10,573 bases of DNA from JBAXEO01 sp964541375 (lineage in GTDB: Bacteria > Actinomycetota > Coriobacteriia > Anaerosomatales > JAAXUF01), in the NCBI GenBank assembly GCA_964541375.1, contig CAZIPT010000077.1, positions 1 to 10,573 on the forward strand, given 5' to 3'. The position numbers and the translations under genes were made by a program. Below the pieces are notes generated by a model. It was given only the letters and a program-made list of their open reading frames with translations, was not told the DNA's origin and did no database searches. Of this stretch, positions 1 through 7,873 are shown in pieces (position 1 is the first letter of the stretch; every line of letters starts with the position of its first letter).

Positions 1-3000
1 AACTCCCTGCTCTCGCACGACCTTGTCGAAGGCTCGTTCCTCCGGACCGGGCTTGCGAGCGATATCGAGGTCCTCGACGACTACCCGGCCAACTACCTTG
101 CGGCCTCTTCGCGGTTGCATCGCTGGGTACGCGGTGATTGGCAGACACTGCCGTGGTTGGGTCGGCGCGTCCCCAATGCGGTCGGGGTGGAACAACTCAA
201 CCCGCTGGCGAGCCTCAGCCGCTGGAAGATCTTCGACAACCTGCGGCGCTCCCTGGTCGCGCCGACGACGCTCGCACTCTTCGTCTTCGGCTGGCTGCTG
301 CTGCCATCGGCGGCAATCTCCTGGCCACTCATCATGACGCTGATCGTGTTCTTCCCTGCGTACTTCTCGCTTGCCGACTCGCTGGTGTTCCGGCCCAGCT
401 CGGTGACCTACTCGGCGAAAGCGCCTTCGGTGCTGGGCGACTTCTTCACGGACGCGCAGCGCGGGCTGCTGTCGCTGACCACACTCCCCTACCAAGCATG
501 GCTGATGGCCGACGCGATCGTGCGGGCGCTCTGGCGTATGCGGGTTTCTCGGCGGCACCTCCTCGAGTGGGAGACCGCCGCCGATGCTGAGAAGCGCGCC
601 GGTACCACCCGCGCCGCGTTCTGGCGTGCGATGGGCCCGGCCGCCGCCTTGGCGGTCGCGCTGCTGCTGCTGGGGTCGCTCAGCTCGCTGCTGCACTTCG
701 CGATCGCCATTCCGCTTGCGGTGCTCTGGATAGCCGGTCCGATAGTCGCCCACTGGTACTCGATCCCGACGCCGCTGCGCGTGGAAGAGCCGCTCACCGT
801 CGCCCAGGAGCGAGTTCTCCGGCGAACAGCTCGCAAGACCTGGCGGTTCTTCGAGACCTTCGTGGTCGAGCACGGCCATCACCTTGCACCGGACAACTTC
901 CAGGAGGCCCCGGGTGGCGTGGTTGCCTGGCGCACGTCACCTACCAACATCGGCCTCCAGCTGCTCTCGTACGTCACGGGCTACGACCTGGGCTACACCA
1001 CCGTCGACGGCCTGACCGAGCGGACCGCACGGACCCTCTCGGCGATGACCGGTCTCGAGCGCTACCGGGGGCACTACTACAACTGGTACGACATCGCGAC
1101 CCTCGAGCCCATGCGCCCCGCCTACGTCTCGACGGTCGACTCGGGCAACCTCGCCGGGCACCTGCTGGTGCTACGAGTGGCGCTGCTGGAAGCATCGGAG
1201 TCGCCGCTGCTTGGATCCCAGGTCAGGCAAGGAGCGCTGGACAGCGTACAGCTCGCGCTTGAGGACCTGGTCGCCGGACAGGCTGGTTTCGGCCCGACCG
1301 AGACCGTCCGCGACCTGCGCGAGGCGCTCGACGGTCTGATGCGAGCGATCGACCTCGCCGACGATGCCGAGAGCCTGGGCGGATGGCACTCGCAGCTCGC
1401 CCACTTCGACGACCTCGCCAAGAAGACCGTGGGACTGCTGGCCGATGTGATGGCGGTCGCCCCCGACGGCGGTGCGGTGATGGTGCCCGTGCCTGTCGAG
1501 AACGTCGACGTGCCGTCGACTCCGCTCCAGGCGCTCGAAGCCTCTCTGGGCGACGTACGCCGGGCCATCGCCGAGCCGCTCGAGCTCCTCGAGTCGCTCG
1601 CCCCGTGGGCGGCCGCCGTCGACGAGATACCGGTGTCGGTCCAGGGCGACGACGCGCTGGCTCCCCTGTTCTCGATGGTGCCGAGCCTCACCGGGCTCGC
1701 CGAGGGCCTCGGATCCGCGCTCATGCGACTCGACGAACTGGCCCGCGAGGCCGAGGATCCTTCCATCCGAGAGTGGGCGGCCGGCATCGCCGGCAGCATT
1801 CTCGAGGCGCGGCCGCGCTGCGTCGAACTCCTCGCCCGGCTGCGGCTCAACGCCAACGTCGCCCGCGAGATGTGGGAGCATACCGACTTCTCGATCCTCT
1901 ATGACTCACACCGGCAGCTGTTCTCCATCGGCTACAACCTGAGCGAGGGCCGGCTCGACCCCAGCTACTACGACCTGCTTGCCAGCGAGTGCCGACTCGC
2001 GAGCTTCCTGTCCATCGCCAAGGGAGACGTGCCGCAAGAGCACTGGTTCCGACTGGGCCGCGCGCTCACGCAGACGCCGGAAGGCCGTGCGCTGGTGAGC
2101 TGGAGCGCGTCGATGTTCGAGTACATGATGCCGCTGTTGGTCATGCGGGACTGGCCCAGCACGCTCCTGTCCGAGACGTACGACACCGTGGTCCGCGCTC
2201 AGATCGACTATGGCCAGACGCGCGGAATCCCCTGGGGCGTCAGCGAGTCGGCGTTCAACGCCAAGGACTCGGCGCTCACCTACCAATATCAGGCGTTCGG
2301 CGTTCCCGGCCTCGGCCTGAAGCGCGGCCTCTCGGACGACGTGGTGGTCGCACCGTACGCGGCGATCATCGCGCTGCCGGTCGACGTGGGAGCCGTGGTC
2401 GCCAACCTCGCGGCCTTCTCGGCGGAGGGGGCCGAGGGACGCTTCGGCTTCTATGAGGCGCTCGACTACACGCCGGGTCGCGTGCCCGCGGGCACCTCAC
2501 GAGCGGTGGTCAAGGCGTACTTCGCGCACCACCAGGGTATGGCGTTCGTGGCGCTGGGCAACGCGATCTACGGCGAGCGGATGCGCGACCGGTTCCACTC
2601 CGACCCGATGGTGGGCTCGTCGGAGCTGCTGCTGCAGGAGCGCGTACCGCGCGCGGTCGAAGTGGTCTCGCCCCATGTCGAAGAGGTAGAGAACGTACGC
2701 TCCGTCCGCGACCTGCCGCCTCCCGTCACGCGCAGTTACGCCACCGCCGAGACCCCCGTGCCGGCGACGCACTTCCTGTCCAACGGCCGCTACTCGGTCA
2801 TGGTCACCAACGGTGGTGGTGGCTACTCGCGCTGCAACGATGTCGCCATCACACGCTACCGGGAAGACCTCACCCGTGACTGTTGGGGGACGTTCTTCTA
2901 CGTGCGCGACACCGAGACCGGCAGGGTGTTCTCGGCGCCGTACAACCCGCACCCCTCGCGCCCCGATGACTATCACGTGGTTTTCGCGCCGGACAAGGCG

Positions 3001-6000
3001 GAGTTCCGCCGTACCGATGGCGAGCTGGAGACGCACGTCGAGATCGCGGTCTCGCCGGAAGACGACGTCGAGGTGCGCCGCCTCACGCTGACCAACCGCG
3101 GCTTCCAGCCGCGCCATCTCGACGTCACTTCGTATTTCGAGGTCGCGCTTGCGGCCCAGGGAGCCGACCAGGCGCACAAGTCGTTCTCCAACCTGTTCAT
3201 CGAGACACAGTGGATCGCCGAGACCGGCGCCGTGCTCTTCTCCCGCCGGCCGCGCAGCTCCGGCGAGCCGACCCTGTGGGGTCTGCACCAAGTCGCCTGC
3301 GAGAACGAGCCTTGCGATACCTCCTTTGAGACCGACCGCGCCGAGTTCCTGGGCCGGCTGCGAGGAGCAGACGATCCGGTCGCGCTCGAAAACCCCGGAG
3401 CCCTCGGCGGGTCGCTCGGACCCGTGCTGGATCCGTGCTGCTCGCTGCGACGCAGCGTCGTGGTTCCCCCCGGCGAGAGCGTGCGGCTGGTCTACTCGAC
3501 AGGGCTGACCGAAAGCCGGGACCTGGCGCTTCGCTTGACCGAGAAGTACTCCGACGTCCGAAGCGCCCAGCGCGCGATCGACCTGGCCTGGACGGCCGCA
3601 CAGCTCGAGCTTCGCGACCTGGGGATCAGTCCGCAGGAGGCGATCACGCTCGAGCGGCTGGCTTCTAGGCTGGTGCTCACCGACCCGTACTCGCCGCTGA
3701 AGGCGAAGACGCCGGTCGAAAACGGCCTGCAGATGTCGGGCCTGTGGTCGATCGGGATCTCGGGCGACCTGCCGATCCTGCTGGTGCGCGTGGAAGATCT
3801 CGAGCACGCACCGCTGGTCCGCCAGGCGCTGCTGGCCCACCAGTACTGGCGCCACAAGGGGTTGGTGGCCGACCTGGTCGTGCTCAACACGCGGCCCACA
3901 GGCTACGCGGACGACCTTGACGATCGCCTGCGCCTGCTGGTTCGCACGGGCCACGCCCTGCAGCTGCTCGACAAACCCGGTGGTGTCTTCCTTCGCCGAG
4001 CGGACCAGATGCATCCCGACGTGCTCAACCTGCTTCGCTCGGTCGCGCGCGCGACGCTCGAGGGCGACGCCGGCAGCCTGGAGCTCCAGCTCAACCGCCG
4101 AGGCAAGCGGCCGGAGCCTCCCGCCGCGCTCGTGCCCGCTCGTGCCGTTGCCGCCGGCGAGTATCCGCAGCCCGCGTTCGACCACCCGAGGCTGCGCTTC
4201 TACAACGGTCTGGGCGGCTTCGACGCCGAGACCGGCGACTACGTGATCGTGCTCGACGGCGACGACACCACCCCCGCGCCGTGGATCGATGTGCTCGCGT
4301 CGCCCGGCTTCGGCTGCACCGTCTCGGAGGCGGGCGTCGGCTGTACGTGGGCGCTCAACAGCCACGAGAACCGAATCACCACCTGGAACAACGACCCCGT
4401 GTCTGACGGCAGCGGCGAAGCGATCTACATCCGCGACGAGGAGACCGGCGAGTTCTGGAGCCCCACTCCTCTGCCGGTGCGCACCCCCGAGCCGTACCTG
4501 ATCCGCCACGGCAAAGGCCGTGTGCACTTCGAGCACGAGACGCACGGCATCGCCCACGAGCTCGACTGGTTCATCCCTGCCGAGGATCCGGTGCGGGTGT
4601 GCCGTCTGCGGCTGACCAACACCAGCGACCGGCCCCGTTCGCTCTCGGCGACCCACTTCGTCGAGTGGGTTCTCGGCGATTCGCGCTCGCGCGCGCAGCA
4701 GCTGGTGGTGACGTGGTTCGATGCCGAGACCCAGATGCTGACCGCACACAACCACCTCAACCTCGACTTCCCCGGCCGCGCGGCGTTCCTCGCGTGCGAC
4801 CGCCCGCTGCACTCGTGGACCGCGAGCCGGACGGAGTTCGTCGGCCGCAACAGGCGTCCGTGCGACCCGGCGGCGATGGGCCGCAAGGGGCTCGGCGAGA
4901 TCTCCGGGCGCTATCACGACAACTGCGGCGCGATGATGGCGTCGATCGAGCTCGCAGTGGGCGAGTCCGCCGAGGTGAGCTTCCTGCTGGGGCAGGCCGG
5001 CACGCTCGAGGAAGCCCGGGCGCTGGTCGCGAACTACCGCGACACCGAGTGCGGCACCGACGCACTGGCGGGCTGTGTCGACTTCTGGCGCGACCTTCTC
5101 GGCACGGTGCAGGTCAGCACGCCGGACGAACAGCTGGACTTGATGGTCAACGGCTCCGCGCTCTATCAGGCGACCGCCTGCCGGCTGTGGGGACGGACGG
5201 CGACGTACCAGTCGTCGGGCGCGTACGGATTCCGAGACCAGCTTCAGGACTGCCTGGCGCTCATGATCGCCCGGCCGGACCTCGTGCGAGACCAGATCGT
5301 CGAGGCGTCCCGGCACCAATTCCCCGAAGGCGACGTGCTCCATTGGTGGCAGCCGTTCTCCGGCCGTGGCGTCCGGACCCACATCTCCGACGACCGCCAC
5401 TGGCTGCCGCTTGCCGTCGCCGAGTACCTCTCGGCGACTGGCGACAGCGCCGTGCTCGACGAAGTGACCGCCTTTATCGATGGCCCGCTTCTGCCCGTCG
5501 AAGCCGAGGACGCCTACCTGCAGCCCGCCATCTCCGAGCAGGCTGCCACCGTCTACGAGCACTGCATCCGCGCGCTGGAGTCCGGCCGTCCGGTTGGAGT
5601 GCACGGCCTGCCGCTGATGGGCGGCGCCGACTGGTGCGACGGCATGAACCGAGTGGGCCGCGAGGGCAAAGGCGAGAGCGTGTGGCTCGCGTGGTTCCTG
5701 ATCTACGTGCTCGAGCGGTTCGCGCCCGTCTGCGAATCGCGCGGCGATCACGAGCTGGCGCTCGACTACCGCGACTGGGCTGCTCGGCTCGCGGCGGCCG
5801 TAGAGGAGACGTCGTGGGACGGCGCCTGGTACCGCCGCGCGTACTTCGACGACGGCACCCCGCTCGGCACGCACGAGGCCGAGGAATGCCGCATCGACGC
5901 GATCGCGCAGGCGTGGGCGACCATCTCGGGAGGCGGACTGCCCAAGCGCGCCGAGACCGCGCTCGACTCGGTGGAGGAGAAGCTCGTCCGCCGAGAAGAC

Positions 6001-6609
6001 GGGCTCATCGCGCTGCTCGCTCCCCCGTTCGACAAGATGGCCGAGGACCCCGGCTACATCAAGGGCTACGTCCCCGGCGTGCGCGAGAACGGCGGCCAAT
6101 ACACGCACGCCGCACTCTGGGTCGTGCTCGCGCACCTCATGCGCGGGGACGGCGACGAGGCCGCGGCGCTGCTTGACCTCATCAATCCGATCAACCACTC
6201 GCTGACGAGGGAGGCCGCCGAGCACTACGTGGTCGAGCCGTACGTGATCGCGGCCGATGTATACGCCGCCGCCCCCCACACCGGCCGAGGCGGCTGGACC
6301 TGGTACACCGGCTCGGCATCGTGGTTCTATCGTGTGGCGCTCCAGTGGATGCTCGGCCTGCGCGTGATGGCCACGCGGTCCGGTCCGTCGCTGATGATCG
6401 AGCCGTGTATCCCCAAGCGCTGGCCCAGCTACGAGATGACCTACCGACACGGCGACGCGGTGTATCGGATCCGCGTCGATAACCCTCGCGGAGTCAACGG
6501 CGGCGTGGATCACATGACGCTCGACGGCGTGTTGGTCGACGGAGTCTCCGTGCCGCTGGTCGATGACGGCGCCGAGCATCATGTGGTGGTGACGCTGCTA
6601 GGCGGTTAG
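1..6609 (+). CDS. ndvB: Cyclic beta-1,2-glucan synthase, 5'-truncated (GT84 end, cyclisation domain, GH94)
   Basis: The reading frame is open from base 1, so the start is outside the window; 2202 residues are visible, against about 2800 in known family members. The enzyme polymerises UDP-glucose into beta-1,2-glucan, cyclises it and trims chain length by phosphorolysis at the inner membrane. Residues 1-53 are the end of the GT84 catalytic region: SHDLVEG (5-11), SDIEV (20-24) and the RxxRW-type motif RLHRW (38-42) followed by RGDWQ. Membrane segments lie at about 86-124 (two) and 212-253 (two). The central glycoamylase-like/GH189 domain spans about 277-895, with WGVSES (745-750), YEALDYT (818-824) and HHQGM (843-847); E749 and E819 are conserved acidic positions, and their catalytic role is inferred. 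Two GH94 beta-sandwich modules start near 910 and 1394. The (alpha/alpha)6 phosphorylase domain has FRDQLQD (1744-1750), HWWQP (1781-1785), RTHISDD (1792-1798), DWCD (1877-1880) and WTWYTGSASW (2099-2108). The frame is intact. TTG at 115 is internal, not a start. Confidence 0.95.
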   Translation, partial: NSLLSHDLVEGSFLRTGLASDIEVLDDYPANYLAASSRLHRWVRGDWQTLPWLGRRVPNAVGVEQLNPLASLSRWKIFDNLRRSLVAPTTLALFVFGWLLLPSAAISWPLIMTLIVFFPAYFSLADSLVFRPSSVTYSAKAPSVLGDFFTDAQRGLLSLTTLPYQAWLMADAIVRALWRMRVSRRHLLEWETAADAEKRAGTTRAAFWRAMGPAAALAVALLLLGSLSSLLHFAIAIPLAVLWIAGPIVAHWYSIPTPLRVEEPLTVAQERVLRRTARKTWRFFETFVVEHGHHLAPDNFQEAPGGVVAWRTSPTNIGLQLLSYVTGYDLGYTTVDGLTERTARTLSAMTGLERYRGHYYNWYDIATLEPMRPAYVSTVDSGNLAGHLLVLRVALLEASESPLLGSQVRQGALDSVQLALEDLVAGQAGFGPTETVRDLREALDGLMRAIDLADDAESLGGWHSQLAHFDDLAKKTVGLLADVMAVAPDGGAVMVPVPVENVDVPSTPLQALEASLGDVRRAIAEPLELLESLAPWAAAVDEIPVSVQGDDALAPLFSMVPSLTGLAEGLGSALMRLDELAREAEDPSIREWAAGIAGSILEARPRCVELLARLRLNANVAREMWEHTDFSILYDSHRQLFSIGYNLSEGRLDPSYYDLLASECRLASFLSIAKGDVPQEHWFRLGRALTQTPEGRALVSWSASMFEYMMPLLVMRDWPSTLLSETYDTVVRAQIDYGQTRGIPWGVSESAFNAKDSALTYQYQAFGVPGLGLKRGLSDDVVVAPYAAIIALPVDVGAVVANLAAFSAEGAEGRFGFYEALDYTPGRVPAGTSRAVVKAYFAHHQGMAFVALGNAIYGERMRDRFHSDPMVGSSELLLQERVPRAVEVVSPHVEEVENVRSVRDLPPPVTRSYATAETPVPATHFLSNGRYSVMVTNGGGGYSRCNDVAITRYREDLTRDCWGTFFYVRDTETGRVFSAPYNPHPSRPDDYHVVFAPDKAEFRRTDGELETHVEIAVSPEDDVEVRRLTLTNRGFQPRHLDVTSYFEVALAAQGADQAHKSFSNLFIETQWIAETGAVLFSRRPRSSGEPTLWGLHQVACENEPCDTSFETDRAEFLGRLRGADDPVALENPGALGGSLGPVLDPCCSLRRSVVVPPGESVRLVYSTGLTESRDLALRLTEKYSDVRSAQRAIDLAWTAAQLELRDLGISPQEAITLERLASRLVLTDPYSPLKAKTPVENGLQMSGLWSIGISGDLPILLVRVEDLEHAPLVRQALLAHQYWRHKGLVADLVVLNTRPTGYADDLDDRLRLLVRTGHALQLLDKPGGVFLRRADQMHPDVLNLLRSVARATLEGDAGSLELQLNRRGKRPEPPAALVPARAVAAGEYPQPAFDHPRLRFYNGLGGFDAETGDYVIVLDGDDTTPAPWIDVLASPGFGCTVSEAGVGCTWALNSHENRITTWNNDPVSDGSGEAIYIRDEETGEFWSPTPLPVRTPEPYLIRHGKGRVHFEHETHGIAHELDWFIPAEDPVRVCRLRLTNTSDRPRSLSATHFVEWVLGDSRSRAQQLVVTWFDAETQMLTAHNHLNLDFPGRAAFLACDRPLHSWTASRTEFVGRNRRPCDPAAMGRKGLGEISGRYHDNCGAMMASIELAVGESAEVSFLLGQAGTLEEARALVANYRDTECGTDALAGCVDFWRDLLGTVQVSTPDEQLDLMVNGSALYQATACRLWGRTATYQSSGAYGFRDQLQDCLALMIARPDLVRDQIVEASRHQFPEGDVLHWWQPFSGRGVRTHISDDRHWLPLAVAEYLSATGDSAVLDEVTAFIDGPLLPVEAEDAYLQPAISEQAATVYEHCIRALESGRPVGVHGLPLMGGADWCDGMNRVGREGKGESVWLAWFLIYVLERFAPVCESRGDHELALDYRDWAARLAAAVEETSWDGAWYRRAYFDDGTPLGTHEAEECRIDAIAQAWATISGGGLPKRAETALDSVEEKLVRREDGLIALLAPPFDKMAEDPGYIKGYVPGVRENGGQYTHAALWVVLAHLMRGDGDEAAALLDLINPINHSLTREAAEHYVVEPYVIAADVYAAAPHTGRGGWTWYTGSASWFYRVALQWMLGLRVMATRSGPSLMIEPCIPKRWPSYEMTYRHGDAVYRIRVDNPRGVNGGVDHMTLDGVLVDGVSVPLVDDGAEHHVVVTLLGG

Positions 6610-6611
6610 CA

Positions 6612-6639
6612 CGCCGGGCGACACGATTGACGTCCGGCG
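6612..6639 (+). terminator. GC-rich hairpin after the glucan synthase gene, no U-tract
   Basis: Bases 6612-6620 (CGCCGGGCG) pair with 6631-6639 (CGTCCGGCG) to give a 9-bp stem with one G-U pair and a 10-nt loop. It begins 3 nt after the glucan synthase stop codon. No T-run follows the stem, so it is not a canonical intrinsic terminator. It could be a weak terminator, an RNA 3'-end stabiliser or a processing site that separates expression of the giant upstream gene from the next gene. The pairing is directly visible; the function is inferred. Confidence 0.4.
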
Positions 6640-6665
6640 CTGAGAAGGACCCACTGGAACAGAAC

Positions 6666-6669
6666 GGAG
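6666..6669 (+). promoter_or_regulatory. Ribosome binding site of the TspO-like gene
   Basis: GGAG lies 5 nt before ATG 6675. This decides the start in favour of 6675 over an upstream in-frame TTG at 6627, which has no good Shine-Dalgarno sequence and falls in the loop of the hairpin at 6612-6639. Confidence 0.55.
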
Positions 6670-6674
6670 CCAAC

Positions 6675-7184
6675 ATGAGCACCCTCCCAATGCCCTCGTC
6701 CAAGCTCTCCGGGCTGGCGCTTTCAGTCCTCGGGGGCGTCGTGGCTGCTTCCATCGTTAGCCTCACGCTCGTCTTTCTTCTCCCCGGTGGATCCGGAAGC
6801 ATCGACCAGACCCTGCCCACGACCGGCCCGCTCGGCGCGCTCATCTCCAACATCGTGCCGTTTGTCTGGGTCGGCCTCTTTGCCGGGCTTGGCGCCGCCT
6901 TCTGGCTGGTCGCCGGTGGGCATGCCGCCCCCGGCCGTGCGGGCTGGGCCGTTCTAGGACTGCTCGGCCTCTGCGTGATCTATCCGGTGCTGTCGAGTGG
7001 TGGGGGCGTCGGCGCGCCCGTCGTCATCGTGGGAAACGTCGTGACGATTCTCGCTGCTCTCGTGACAGCGTGGTTCTGCTGGCCTGAGTCGCGCTTGGCT
7101 GCCGTGTTCCCCGCGCTGGTGGCCGTGTGGGTCAGCCTCGCAACGGCCGGAGTCACGGCGCTGATGCTGGGACTCCCCTTCTGA
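6675..7184 (+). CDS. Five-helix membrane protein, divergent TspO/MBR-like
   Basis: The 169-residue protein is almost entirely hydrophobic, with five predicted membrane segments at about 12-36, 55-80, 90-107, 113-136 and 141-166. Length, helix count and helix spacing match TspO/MBR (tryptophan-rich sensory/translocator) proteins. By eye, the segment from N59 to the end can be laid over Rhodobacter TspO (CrtK) almost without gaps: VPFVW (61-65) with the PxxW region before helix 2, AAFWLVA (74-80) with the end of helix 2, and FPALVAVWVSLATAG (145-159) with the conserved V-P-Y-L-x-W-x-x-x-A-T segment of helix 5. Several classical aromatic residues, including the WxPP region and the Trp-rich helix 3, are missing, so this is a distant relative at best. 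TspO proteins bind porphyrins and other tetrapyrroles and act in oxidative or light stress. It starts 65 nt after the glucan synthase gene, and its 3' end overlaps the acetyltransferase gene. The gene is sound; the family call is moderate. Alternative: an unassigned small membrane protein. Confidence 0.6.
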   Translation: MSTLPMPSSKLSGLALSVLGGVVAASIVSLTLVFLLPGGSGSIDQTLPTTGPLGALISNIVPFVWVGLFAGLGAAFWLVAGGHAAPGRAGWAVLGLLGLCVIYPVLSSGGGVGAPVVIVGNVVTILAALVTAWFCWPESRLAAVFPALVAVWVSLATAGVTALMLGLPF

Positions 7185-7837
7185 GCCGACCTGCTGACAG
7201 CAACTGCATCCTGGACCGCGTCGCTCGAGGCGTTCCAGCGTCGAGCGCCCGCGAAGTCGCTGAGCTCTTCTACGTCTCCTTCGGCCTCAAGCTCGCGGGT
7301 CTGGTGCTGCCTCGCGACAGGGAGGCTGGGATCGAACTGCTCACGTCTCTCTTCTGTCTCGACGAGGTCTACGCAGCGCTCGATAGTTCGGGTCGGGTTC
7401 TCGGCGTGGCGTTTGTCACCGGACACGACCGGGTGCTTTGTCTGAGTCGTGACGCGCTGACCGTCGCCTACGGTCCCCTAGGAGGCGCATGGCGCTACGC
7501 CGCCTATCGCACGCTGACCGCCCGACGCCGCGCGTACCCGCGAGACACCCGCGGGCTTGAGGGTTTCTCGGTAGATCCGGCGTGCCGCGGGAAGGGTATC
7601 GGTGCGGCGATGATCGAGCAGATCGCCGCCGATGCCCGCCGAGAAGGCGCCCGCGCCATCGAGCTCAACGTCGGCGACACCAACCCTGCGCGGCACCTCT
7701 ACGAACGTGCCGGCTTCCGAGTGACACGCACCGGCAGCGTCTGGCCGTTCGCTCGGCGGCTTGGGTTCAAGCGCTTCGTCTACTACGAGCTGGATCTCAG
7801 ACCGACAGCCAACCGCCCAACAGGGGAATCAACCTGA
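7127..7837 (+). CDS. GNAT-family N-acetyltransferase
   Basis: A 236-residue protein if begun at GTG 7127. It transfers an acetyl group from acetyl-CoA to an amine; the substrate cannot be told. The C-terminal half carries the GNAT core: beta strand LEGFSVDP (about 143-150), the acetyl-CoA pyrophosphate loop R154-GKG-I-G159 (Q/RxxGxG/A), the helix AAMIEQIAADARREGA, then the beta strand IELNV and N-x-x-A-x-x-LYERAGF typical of motif B. The N-terminal half (about 40-140) is less conserved and may form the substrate pocket. The start is uncertain. GTG 7127 lies 58 nt inside the membrane-protein gene, and its first ~19 residues are low-information. A CTG at 7181 overlaps that gene's stop as CTGA and would give a 218-residue protein. 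The protein is cytosolic. Its position between the TspO-like gene and the lipid-modification genes suggests co-transcription, with no clear functional link. Confidence 0.88.
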   Translation: MGQPRNGRSHGADAGTPLLSRPADSNCILDRVARGVPASSAREVAELFYVSFGLKLAGLVLPRDREAGIELLTSLFCLDEVYAALDSSGRVLGVAFVTGHDRVLCLSRDALTVAYGPLGGAWRYAAYRTLTARRRAYPRDTRGLEGFSVDPACRGKGIGAAMIEQIAADARREGARAIELNVGDTNPARHLYERAGFRVTRTGSVWPFARRLGFKRFVYYELDLRPTANRPTGEST

Positions 7838-7860
7838 CAGATTGTTCTAACTGAGGCGAA

Positions 7861-7866
7861 AAGGAG
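7861..7866 (+). promoter_or_regulatory. Ribosome binding site fixing a TTG start
   Basis: AAGGAG sits 7 nt upstream of TTG 7874, just before the Rossmann beta strand of the FAD protein. The optimal spacing supports TTG as the true start, although it is a rarer initiation codon. The 36-nt gap to the acetyltransferase stop holds no convincing promoter. Confidence 0.75.
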
Positions 7867-7873
7867 CAGACCG

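Noticed and set aside
115..117. TTG 115 as the start of the glucan synthase gene
   Set aside because: The same frame is open to base 1 and encodes conserved GT84 residues (SHDLVEG, SDIEV) upstream, so this codon is internal.
4599..6176. A 525-codon open frame on the + strand in another frame of the glucan synthase gene
   Set aside because: The product is dominated by Arg, Ala, Gly and Pro with no motif; it is a high-GC shadow of the GH94 region.
2497..6582. A 1361-codon open frame on the - strand opposite the 3' part of the glucan synthase gene
   Set aside because: It lies entirely antisense to a gene with clear family motifs. The translation has no recognisable domain and is rich in Arg, His, Val and Ala, as expected of a stop-poor shadow frame in GC-rich DNA with strong third-position bias.
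6627..6674. TTG 6627 as start of the TspO-like gene
   Set aside because: It adds 16 polar residues, has no good ribosome binding site and lies in the loop of the hairpin, whereas ATG 6675 has GGAG 5 nt upstream and directly precedes the first membrane segment.
7824..7850. Possible ECF-type promoter (GGAATC and TTCTAA) before the FAD protein gene
   Set aside because: The spacing and both boxes match known ECF consensus sequences only loosely, and the short 36-nt gap fits simple read-through from the acetyltransferase gene.
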